This document shows, piece by piece, positions 38,295-47,782 of a stretch of 64,000 bases of DNA. Every line of letters starts with the position of its first letter. The first letter of the stretch is position 1. The position numbers and the translations under genes are program-made. The notes under the pieces were generated by a model. It was given only the letters and a program-made list of their open reading frames with translations, did not search any database and was not told where the DNA came from. The stretch comes from Leptodontidium sp. MPI-SDFR-AT-0119 (lineage: Eukaryota; Ascomycota; Leotiomycetes; Helotiales; Leptodontidiaceae), in NCBI GenBank assembly GCA_020726505.1, contig JAHLEZ010000002.1, positions 4,526,001 to 4,590,000 of the forward strand. The letters are read 5' to 3'.

Positions 38295-38704
38295 TGTGAA
38301 GATTCCGGAGCCACGTCACATATGGTCTTGGAAATATCTGTACGAAGGCACTGTAGCATCCAAGAAACCAAAATCAGAAAATCTCGTGTTGCTTAATGAA
38401 CAAATGTATCTTGGCATATTCAGACCAGGGACATTAATAGCCTTTGGTGTTGTGAAGATTTCGGAGCCACATCAGGTTACGCATAGGCTCGGGTCTCCTC
38501 ATACGAAGGCATGATAGAAATTGAAGGACCGAATCCAGTGGATCTCTTGTGATGTTTAATGGGGAGCAAACGAATTATCATTATCATTTTCAGACATTAG
38601 ATGTCAATAATAGTCAGTCCTCCTATTTCGCTTGAGGCTCGCTTGGAAGGGGACCGCTAACTATTTGCCTCTGACGTTGTAAAAGTCACAGAGCCATGTG
38701 ACTC
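38295..38704. repeat. Degenerate direct repeat in the amidohydrolase promoter
   Basis: Unit 1 (38295-38450) and unit 2 (38451 to about 38670) both begin TGTGAAGATTYCGGAGCCAC and share TACGAAGGCA, TCTCNTGT...TTAATG and TTCAGACNNNGACATTAATAG-like blocks in order. A third partial unit begins near 38677 (TTGTAAAAGTCACAGAGCCA). The first unit starts 153 bp upstream of the amidohydrolase ATG. No known element is recognised. Confidence 0.65.
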
Positions 38705-38896
38705 AAATAGTTGACTACCTAGGTATATTCATATGCAAATAATAGTAATCAAGTAATAAAAAAGTGAGTTTTAGTGGTTAGGAGTAAATTAGTATATCTG
38801 TGCACTGTGTGCTGCCACGCTCTTACATCAGTGCCTCAAAATGCCCCAAACCCCGAGCTTCTGGTCTCGACAGAGCTGTCATACACTTCCTTGCTA

Positions 38897-39015
38897 CTCC
38901 CTTTATTCAACAGACTAAAAATAGGTCCTTTTCACTAAACTTTACCCGACGAACATGTAAACTTCCTCTCCCTCGGAGTGGATAGCCCCATTTTTAGTCC
39001 ACTAAATAAAGGGAG
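38897..39015. mobile_element. 119-bp MITE with TA target duplication
   Basis: The ends form terminal inverted repeats of about 28 bp: CTCCCTTTATT, five variable bases, then GACTAAAAAT, mirrored at the right end as ATTTTTAGTC ... AATAAAGGGAG. TA dinucleotides flank both ends (38895-38896 and 39016-39017), as for Tc1/mariner-pogo insertions. There is no coding capacity. The differences between the two inverted repeats are transitions. No autonomous relative is in the window. Confidence 0.8.
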
Positions 39016-39721
39016 TACTTCTGCATACGGTACGGTACCTGGCTGGCTATATCCTTCAGCTGGCCCGAAGACCGAAGAACCTCATCCGCGACGTGAAAGT
39101 GCCTCTATGAGATTTCCGTTTTGCAAATCCCTCAGGAGGCCAAAAGGCCAAGGTGGGCTCGTACGCAAGCGTGATAAGTTTTTATCAAAGTCTCTTGTAT
39201 TACGCTTAACTATAAGTTTCGGTGCCAAAGTTTCTGGGATCGTCCGAAGACCTTCCAGGACTTTCATTTGTGTTTAGAGTCCAAGGCATTAGAGTTTAAT
39301 CACCAAGTAATTATTTGGACGGTGCTGATCGTGGCTTAGGTGGAAGTGAAGGGCAGGAGGACGCGAGGGTAGAGGGACGCTTCCGGGAAATATGCGTTGT
39401 AGATGGGTGCTCTAGGCGCCAATGTTACCGATTTCTCGGACGGGTGAGGGAATAATGAGATGCCTTTACATAGACAGATAATGAGGCTGGAAGGGGGATT
39501 TTGGAGTCATGGAGCAATCCATCCCTGGTCTGGAGAAACTCCATCAGCCGACCCGATGGCTAGTGCCGATGCTCTTGACTGTGCAACTTCATAGACAAGA
39601 TTGAAGACAAAGTAGTAAAGGAGCGGCCCAGCAGGTAGAAGTTCCTCGGGCAAAGCATTTAAAAATCATCAATTCGTTGTCCGTGCCGTGATATCATGCC
39701 AAACGCCAAGATGCAATCCCA

Positions 39722-40829
39722 TCAATGGGCTACCAACCAAGCCAGCATCTGATCAAAAGCCTCCGCCTGCGCTACCTTGATCTTTGCATCTTCGTATTCT
39801 CCTGCAACTCCGAATCCATGTGGAACACCCGAATACGTTTTGAACTCACACTCGACGTTGTTCTCCTTCAGGTACTTCTCGCCATGCTCCCGAATCTCGT
39901 CAGAAAACAATTGATCGTTCTCCACACAAACAAATGCTAATGGCGATTTGGTTCCCTCAAAGTCTTCCCTGGTGACCAATGTTGCGTGAGCAATTGCACC
40001 GGCTTTGATATATGGACCCTTCTTCACAACACCAGCTTCTTCGTCCTTGACCGGTTGTCCCCACGTAACGGTATCCGGCTTCTCGCCAGCAAGAAGCAAT
40101 GTCATCCTACCTCCAAAGCAGTATCCAACTGAGTATATTCCTCCACCGTTTGCAACAGCATCCGCGAATTCGTCCTTGGCTGCATCCATGACCTTGTGGA
40201 GAATCGGGAGGACCTTCTCTGGTGTTTGTCGTGCCAGCCACATATCGATCAAGAACGACTTCGCAGTCTCAGCCGCACGCATCTTAATCTGCTCGATAAT
40301 CGATTGGTCTTTCTCCTCTTCGTACGTAGCGGAACCAGGCAGAGGATCATCCGAGAACATATCTGGTAATACGACCAAGTACCCCTCCTTCGCAAATCTG
40401 TCTGCCTGGATCTGATTGTTCTCCGAGTGAAGACCCGTAGCCCCCGTCAGGAATAGTAGAAGCTTCGAAGGTGCATGAGGATAATCTGCTGGCTTCGAGA
40501 CGTAGACATCGATTCCTCCCAGTTGTGTCATTTCCCCGCTTGGTCCGACTCCAAAAGCTGCTTCAAGTCAGCACAACATGCTGTGTTGTTGGGCGCATTC
40601 CTTGACAGTAGATTCTGGAAGTACTGACGAGTTGGTTTGTCTTTTACACAATGCTGTGAATCGAAATGTTAGCATTGCTGCGTTGCGATTCTGAGGAGTG
40701 AGCTACCTCTCCAAGACCTCCCATCGAAGCACCTGTTTGTGCAGGAGTGTCTCCTGGGACGATGCTTGCTGTTGATGCCTCTGCGGCATCACTCTCTGGT
40801 GCCTTCGTCGCAACTTCAGGTTCAGCCAT
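39722..40829 (-). CDS. Dienelactone hydrolase family protein
   Basis: Alpha/beta-hydrolase, 327 aa, exons complement of 40707-40829, 40629-40653 and 39722-40557. The catalytic triad is visible: Cys in VGYCFGGR (about 196), Asp in ENDQLFSDE (about 264) and His in GVPHGFGV (about 296). The second exon is only 25 nt (HCVKDKPT) and ends at a GTCAGT donor; the third begins at a GAAGCAG tandem acceptor, where either AG keeps frame and differs by one alanine. Splicing gives KPTPFGVGPSGEMTQLGGID, matching the usual xxPTPxGxxPxGE lead of fungal members. The first 40 residues are Ala/Ser/Thr-rich and variable. Dienelactone hydrolases open lactones formed in chlorocatechol breakdown; most fungal members have no proven substrate. 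Start at 40829 is the ATG of MAEPEVATKAP. It is divergent from RPA1. Confidence 0.9.
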
Positions 40830-41485
40830 GATTGTGATTGTGTATTGTGTATTTAGTTTGTAGTTGGAAGGCTGTTGACGTTGAGCTTCCATTCGTTCCA
40901 AGGAAAGCTAGATCTGGTCTATTGGCTGCCTTGGAGAAGCGGGAGGTGGGGTTTGTATGGGATAAAAGCGGCAATAAGGAACCCCGCCAAAAGTCCCTCT
41001 ATTTTTGATATAATACCACAGCAGTAGCCAACTTTTAACTGACCAGAAAACGCCAAAGGAAATTCCCAATCTATTGATATAATTGAAACTACTTATGATA
41101 GCCACGAATCATCAATACTATACCTAGGTAAAGAAAGGAACCGAATTAAGTCCACAACCAAAAGACTGTCGTGATGCTTCGTCGCCCTTCCTCCTTGGGT
41201 TATCAGTCTTTCAACACTACCTAACTTGATCTTCCCCTGGGAATTACTTTCGCCTCTTCAAGTGAACTCATTCCATTCCGCCTTTCTTCTGTAAGGCGAA
41301 TGCTGTCAAGTCAGCTGACTGTAAGAGAGTGCTGCTTTATCTCCTAGGTAGTCACCTTTTTAGCGAGCCACTTTACACGCCATAACTTCCGACGCGTTCT
41401 CACAAAGCGCGTCAAGTCAACAGTACGGAACAATCAAAATCTGCCAGAACATCTACATCGACAAACAACACCCAAAGCATTCAAG
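40830..41485. other. Shared divergent promoter (hydrolase and RPA1)
   Basis: 656 bp between the two start codons; no gene within it. It contains the ACGCGT box listed separately. Confidence 0.6.
41392..41397 (+). promoter_or_regulatory. ACGCGT (MCB-like) box upstream of RPA1
   Basis: ACGCGT lies 89 bp before the RPA1 ATG, with a second CGCGT near 41409. In yeasts this MluI cell-cycle box is bound by MBF and drives replication genes at G1/S. Function here is inferred from motif and gene identity. Confidence 0.45.
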
Positions 41486-43517
41486 ATGGCAGACGTAGCC
41501 CGAGCTCAGATCACACGTGGAGCCTTGAAGTAAGATACTTCATCCCACGACGCAAAGACTCTGCTAATTCCTGCCAGTGCTATCTTCAACGACCCCACCG
41601 CCCTCGAGAAACAATACCCAGTTCCAGTCTGCCAGTGCGTGCAGATTAAGACTCTTGCATCTAATGGAGATGGTACACCGGAGAGATATCGTCTTGTCCT
41701 GAGCGATGTTGACAACTTCGTTCAGAGCATGCTTGCGACTCGTGAGTCTCCTTGCCACTGATACTGCCAGGTTGCTAATACACTCCCAGAGGCAAATCAT
41801 GTTGTGCACGAGGGAAGATTGAAGAAGGGCTCTATCGTTAGACTCAAGCAATATCAAGCAAATGCTGTCAAGGGCAAGAGGTTGGTCGATATAGGGTTTA
41901 CACAGAGACTCCTGCTAACTAGTCTAGAATCTTGATCATCTTGGACCTTGAAGTCATCGAGAGCTTAGGTGAACTCGAGAAGATCGGTGAACCAGTTGCC
42001 CTTACTGTAAAAGACGAGGCAGATATCAGGCCTGCAAACACAACTATTGCTGGAAACGGGTTTTACGGCAATCAAACCAAGCCTGCTCCTGTCGTTCAGG
42101 AACGAGCCCTCCCATCACGATCGGGACCTTCGAGTTCTTCTTCCCATGCCAACATATACCCCATCGAAGGCTTGTCACCTTATGCTCACAAGTGGACAAT
42201 CAAAGCTCGAGTCACACAAAAGTCAGATATCAAAACATGGAAGAAGGCAAGCAGTGAAGGAAAGCTTTTCAGTGTTAATCTCCTTGACGAAAGTGGCGAA
42301 ATCAAGGCGACAGGATTCAACGCAGAGTGTGACATGCTTTACGATACATTTCAAGAAGGCTCAGTTTATTACATCTCGAATCCTTGTCGAGTCCAGCTTG
42401 CAAAGAAACAGTTTTCGAATCTTGCCAATGATTACGAACTCACCTTTGAGAGAGATACTGTTGTGGAGAAGGCCGAGGACCAGGATAACGTCCCTCAGAT
42501 TCGATACAACTTCACCACCATTTCGGCTTTGCAGGACATTGAGAAGGACTCGACCATCGACATTATTGGTGTTTTAAAGGAAGTTGCCGACGTCAACCAG
42601 ATTGTTTCGAAGACAACACAGATGCCGTTTGACAAGCGTGAGCTTACCCTGGTTGATGATACTGGTTACTCAGTCAGATTGACAATCTGGGGCAAATCGG
42701 CCGTCTCCTTCGATGCAAATCCTGAGTCCATCATCGCGTTCAAGGGGACCAAGGTATCTGATTTCGGTGGTCGCAGTCTAAGCCTGCTCTCGTCTGGAAC
42801 TATGGCTATTGATCCCGATATCCCAGAAGCACACAAGCTAAAGGGATGGTACGACTCGCAAGGTCGAATGGATAGCTTTGCTACACACAACAACATGTCA
42901 GGCGCTGGTGCTGCTGGTGGCCGTAACGAACAAGTGAAGACCATTGCTTCAGTCAAAGAGGAGAATTTGGGCATGTCTGAGAACCCCGACTACTTCTCCG
43001 TCAAAGCTACTATCGTTTACATTAAGCAAGAAAACTTCGCATACCCCGCCTGCTTAAACGATGGTTGCAACAAGAAGGTTGTTGATATGGGCGATGGCAC
43101 TTGGAACTGTGAAAAGTGTAGTACGAGCCACCCGAGACCAGAGTACCGATATATCATGTCACTGAACGTCAACGATCACACCGGCCAGCTCTGGTTGAGT
43201 TGCTTCGATGATGTCGGACGTCAAGTCATGGGTATGAGTGGGGATCAGCTCATGGAGTTGAAGGAGAATGACACTGCCGCGATGGAGAAGGCTTTCGAGA
43301 ATGCAAACTGCAAGACTATGACTTTCAAGTGCAGAGCCAAGATGGACAGTTTCCAGGATCAACAGAGGTATGTTCTATCTCTTGCGCTTTCGTGCACAGA
43401 GACAATGCTAACCCAGCCCACAGAGTCCGCTACCAAGTCATGAACGGTTCGCCAATCAACTACGCCATGGAAGCCAACAAACTCGCAGCTCTCATCAAGA
43501 CATACAACATTGACTAA
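41486..43517 (+). CDS. RFA1: Replication protein A large subunit (RPA1/Rfa1)
   Basis: Largest subunit of the heterotrimeric single-stranded-DNA-binding complex used in replication, repair and recombination; nuclear. Exons are 41486-41529, 41578-41741, 41790-41880, 41928-43367 and 43424-43517, giving 610 aa, the normal length. Introns are 47-56 nt, three of them clustered in the first 450 bp. Domain order is complete: N-terminal OB fold (residues ~5-110, ITRGALNAIF ... GKRILIILDLEVIE), a Ser/Pro linker, DBD-A (~175-275, HKWTIKARVTQKSDIKTW), DBD-B (~295-390, IDIIGVLKEVADVNQI, FDKRELTLVDDTG) and DBD-C (~430-600). DBD-C carries its zinc ribbon CLNDGC ... CEKC at about 474-498. The last intron lies in DBD-C, joining DQQR|VRYQVMNGSPINY. 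It is convergent with CSN3 and shares a divergent promoter with the hydrolase gene. Confidence 0.97.
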
Positions 43518-44281
43518 GAAGGTCACCGCTGTTTCCGGTTATGTGGGCTTTCCACGGCTGCGCGTGTGCAAGGAGGTGCTAGACTGAGGGCCGGAAAGAA
43601 GTATATGCATGCTTGATCAGGTTTACTTTTTTTGTAGATTATGGAGAGATGACGAAACGTCTAATGTGGACTGATGCTGGAGACGTACGGACGTGCTGGT
43701 TGGTCTCTGACGGTAAAGGCGTTGTGGCTGCATGTACTGGCAGTAGCTATTCTATGGATGAGCAAATGATAGTACCCTTTTTCTTGACATATTTGCGCTG
43801 GCCTACCTTGTCAAGGCATTGCCGAGTAAGTATTAAAGCATTCAACTTTTGTCGTTGGGCAAATGAAAGGTACTGGATGTTAGGCCAGGCAGGTCATTCA
43901 TTGATTTTCTATCTTGGTATCTGGTCCAGCTCTCTAGCGGCTCTTGCCAGAGATCCAAATAAAAATCTCATCTCGCTTGTTGCTCTCGTTCTTCATAATG
44001 GTACTCTCTCTACCATGAAATCATGTCTCGTCGACGCCAGCCTCCAAATGCAGCCAGCCAGCTCCCATGCAAATACGCCCGCCACTGCTCGCACCAAAAT
44101 AGGCACATGAAAGTACCGGCAGAGCACACTGCGAAATAACCCCATCCTTCATCCCTCGTCCATCATCCATCATTATGCATTTCCTCGTGAAGATCAAATA
44201 TGCCATCCAGCAAAAGCCGGAGGGATGATCGATCAATCAGTCAATTAACTTTTTGTTTCATGTGAAGGTACTCCGAACTGC
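43518..44281. other. Convergent 3' region of RPA1 and CSN3
   Basis: Holds the 3' UTRs of both genes. Nothing else is supported; a 165-codon frame here starts at TTG and has no recognisable similarity. Confidence 0.5.
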
Positions 44282-45858
44282 TTAGTACATCGCCATGATA
44301 TCCTCATCCTCACCTATCTCATTCCACTCTGATGCCGGACCTTCTTCGGCGGCTGCCTTGTTCTTCTTTAGCTTTTGGACGAACTTGATGTAGTCCCTGT
44401 CGTGGGTGAGCATGCGGTCCGTTTGCTTGATCTCCTTGGTCAAGGCTTGAATGCGGGACGTTGAGGCTGCTAACTCTCTCTGCATCTCAGGTTCTGTCAA
44501 GGCTGTTCCGGAAGGTGAGAAGGTGAGGATGGAAGGGCCAGTTGGAGGACGGCTAAGGGTGGCGTTCAAGTCTCCTCGCTGAATCATGGTTTGGACAAGA
44601 CTCTCGCCAGCTTGAGGTGTTGGTAACTTATACCCGGTCTCCGCACTTGTGGTAAGGCCGACAAGTTCAGGGATCGAGATCTTGCTGTAGACGTTGGCCA
44701 AGTCACGAATCTGGAATCGCTGGTAGGCAGCGAGTACTTGGAGGACTAGGCCCGTATTGCTATCATTTCTCCACAATGATGCACCTGCATCTGCCTCGGA
44801 CTTCAGTCGTGAGGCCGTGCCGCTCTCGAATATTTGGGCGAGTGTCTCGTATGGCTTAGCTAGGGTGTGATAGTTCTTGGAAGGGCCGGCGCTGGTAGAT
44901 TTCGGCAAAGGCAGTAATCGACCCTCCTTCAAGAGACCAACCAGAACCCACTTCTTATATGCATCGACCATAATCTTACTTGGAGATGAATCCTTGGTTG
45001 GATATGTGACCGCACTCTCCAGGCAGTGCAATGCATTTTCCCAATCCATCAAGCCAATGTGTACCATTCCGCTGTACAAGAAGTATTCAAGAATATCCTG
45101 GTACTTGAGTTTCGAGTTGAGTTTGTTGACAGGTGTGATAAAGGCGGCAGGACTCAGAGTCATATCGCATAAATACTTTGGCTTTGGGAGAGGAGAATAG
45201 CCTGGAACGTAGAGGATGAACTTCTCCAGGACGGGAACAGCCTCCTGATAGCTTCGTGAGTCCATAGTGAGTCTGGCGAGCGTGAGGTGATTTGCAGTAA
45301 GCATGCTGCCAGAGGGATCCAAGCGCAGGATTGCATCTCTGATCGGCGGAACTGCGAGATATGCCTTCAAAATGTTAGCTCCTTATACGTTATAGGCTTA
45401 TGGTAAACAAACCTGTCGAGAATTTCGGGCAAACTCCGCCACACTTCTGATGATGTAGCTCAGCTCATCACCAAGATATCTGACTTGTCTCGTATCGAAT
45501 ACACCCAAGAACTCGGTCATTTTGGTCCACAGAGTATCCATATTTACACCCTTTGAGGTGTTCTTGCCTGTTGCCTGGATGTGGGCGACCAAACAAAAAG
45601 CGTATGGGACTGTGTTGAAGGCTGGATTGATAACCTATCAACAGCTGCTTAGTTATGTTCAGGCTGTTGAGGCAGGACGCAGCTCACCTCTAACATATTC
45701 TCACCACCAGACGTATGCTGCAACAGCTTGGTCTCGCTGATCTTCTTCATGACTTCGATTTGGTCCTTGATGCCTTCATCGTATTGTTGATCGGAGAGAG
45801 GGATGTGAGGAGGCGGATGAGGAGGGAACGAGAGGAGCTTCGAAAGTAGGTCATCCAT
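44282..45858 (-). CDS. CSN3: COP9 signalosome subunit 3
   Basis: PCI-family subunit of the COP9 signalosome, which removes Nedd8 from cullin-RING ligases; in filamentous fungi the complex controls sexual and light-dependent development. Exons (complement) are 45688-45858, 45413-45634 and 44282-45364, giving 491 aa. Both introns (53 and 48 nt) are phase 0. The N-terminal half has helical repeats (YLGDELSYIIRSVAEFARNS, LTLARLTMDSRSYQEAVPVL, MVHIGLMDWENALHCLESAV). The PCI winged-helix part runs from about 330 to 410 (YSKISIPELVGLTTSAETG, LVQTMIQRGDLNATLS). The tail has a short coiled coil and ends with the acidic EDEDIMAMY, typical of CSN3. It is divergent from PRO2 over 462 bp. Confidence 0.9.
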
Positions 45859-46320
45859 TGTGATAGTCGTTCTAGAGGATCGGGTTGAAGTCTCTTGGTC
45901 GTGCGCGCGGTTGCTGAGCTTGAAGGATGGTCTGAGTGGGGGGTGAAGCTCTGTCCAAGCTCCGTCCGAGGCAGATCTGTGGGTATCCTTTTATTCTTGA
46001 AAAAAGATTGTAGGTATTAAGAAGGGGAGGGAGCTTTGGAGGCTAGCCAGATAGCTGTGACTTTCGTATTGCTTCTCGAATTTTGAGAATGAATCCAGGA
46101 CTTGGATAGAGCTTGGAAGTTTGGACAAGGCTACCAGCCAAATTCACGATAGAGGAGAGGTTCCCCAGACCGGAGCCAAGTCGGCCCGCGACCTCGCTTC
46201 CTTAGCTTCCTTGATGTCGCCACCTCAAATATTTGTAATGACACCCCAGTATAATTTTGAGTCACGCCTCGGGCGAATTCTATTCTTCACAAACACTTCC
46301 TATTCATCCTCCTCATCATC
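45859..46320. other. Shared divergent promoter (CSN3 and PRO2)
   Basis: 462 bp with no gene; contains the TGAGTCA site listed separately and an AT-rich TATAATTTT at about 46250. Confidence 0.6.
46258..46264 (+). promoter_or_regulatory. TGAGTCA (Gcn4/CpcA-type) site before PRO2
   Basis: TGAGTCA, the perfect core bound by the bZIP activator of general amino-acid control, lies 57 bp before the PRO2 ATG. Proline biosynthesis genes are common targets. Function inferred. Confidence 0.5.
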
Positions 46321-47782
46321 ATGTCTCTCACCAACGCTCTCCCAGAAGATGCTGCGAAGGGAGCAAAGTCGGCATCACACATTTTGGCAACATTGCCAAC
46401 CTCTTCCAGGAATGATGCTTTGACAGCAATTCATTCTGCTCTCTCTGCATCCAAAGAGGATATCTTAGCTGCCAATGCTCGAGATTTAGAATTGGCTCAT
46501 AAGGCCGCTGAAAACGGAGAACTGAGTCTGAGTATTGTATCTCGACTGGACCTTGGGAAAAAAGGAAAATGGGAGGATATGTTGAAGGGGATATTGGATG
46601 TTCGTGAGCTAGAGGATCCTGGTAAGTACTGCTACCTTGTGTTGTTGACATGAGCAGTTCGCTAATCTGGGATTATGAAGTCGGAAAGGTCACTCTGAGG
46701 ACAAGGCTTGATGACGGCTTGGATCTGGAGAGGGTTTCTTGCCCAATTGGTGTACTTCTGATTATCTTCGAGGCACGTCCCGAAGTTATCGCCAACATTG
46801 CTTCTCTTGCTATAAAGTCTGGCAATGCAGCTATTCTGAAAGGCACCGCTCTTTGAAACTTGCTTGCATGACTATCATCGCTAATTTTCAATTAGGTGGA
46901 AAGGAGTCAACAGAGTCGTTCGTCGCCATTTCACAGGTCATCTCCAAGGCTCTAGAATCAACAGAAGTCCCGAATACCGCCATTCAACTTGTTACCACGC
47001 GAGATGTCATCCCCCAGCTTCTAGCTCAAGACCGTTACATTGACTTGGTCATTCCCAGAGGCTCAAATGACCTTGTCCGGTACATCAAATCCAACACGAA
47101 GATCCCAGTTCTTGGCCACGCAGATGGTATTTGCTCAATATATCTTGAGCATACAGCCGATCCAGCAATGGCTACCAAAGTCATCATCGACTCAAAAACT
47201 TCGTATCCGGCCGCATGCAACAGTGTCGAGACGCTTTTGGTTGAGGAATCGGCGTTGGAGACAGTTCTTCCAACCGTCGCTGAAGCATTACTGGCCAAGG
47301 GTGTTTCACTTCGATGCGACCCAGCAAGCAAGAAAGCCCTCACCGCTAAACTCCCATCTCACTCATCAGTTATCCTACAAGATGCTGAAGATGTCGACTT
47401 CGATACTGAGCACCTCTCTCTCGTTCTAGCCATTAAGGCCGTTCCAGCCATCTCCGACGCCATCTCCCACATCAACTTCCACGGCTCCCATCATACCGAC
47501 GTAATCCTCACTTCCTCCGTGCCCCTAGCTGAGCAATTCATGGCCAGTATAGATTCCGCAGGAGTATTCTGGAATACATCCACTCGTATGGCAGATGGAA
47601 TGCGCTTCGGTTTCGGCACCGAGGTGGGCATCAGCACGAACAAGATCCATGCACGAGGTCCAGTTGGTTTAGAGGGTCTGATGATTTACAAGTACAAGAT
47701 TCGTGGAGGGGGTCAGGTTTCGCTGGATTATGGAGAGGGCGAGGGCCAGAAAAGTTTCAAGCATGAAAAGTTAGCTTTCTAA
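46321..47782 (+). CDS. PRO2: Gamma-glutamyl phosphate reductase
   Basis: Second enzyme of proline synthesis: NADPH-dependent reduction of gamma-glutamyl phosphate to glutamate semialdehyde, cytosolic. Exons are 46321-46621, 46681-46842 and 46896-47782, giving 449 aa, normal length. Landmarks: [59 protein letters not shown], the active-site cysteine in [13 protein letters not shown] (about 261), and [20 protein letters not shown]. The first intron is ordinary (GTAAGT). The second (46843-46895, 53 nt) must join LKG to GKES, and no GT exists at that point: it starts GCACCG and ends TTAG with a CTAAT branch, so it is read as a GC-AG intron with a poor donor. A TGAGTCA site 57 bp upstream suggests cross-pathway control. 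Confidence 0.95.

Larger units (their letters stand above)
38143..39721. other. Repeat-bearing interval between amidohydrolase and dienelactone-hydrolase genes
   Basis: AT-rich DNA containing a degenerate tandem repeat and a MITE (listed separately). No gene is seen in the remainder. Confidence 0.6.

Noticed and set aside
43613..44110. 165-codon frame downstream of RPA1
   Set aside because: Starts at TTG, lies in the convergent 3' UTR region, no similarity recognised.
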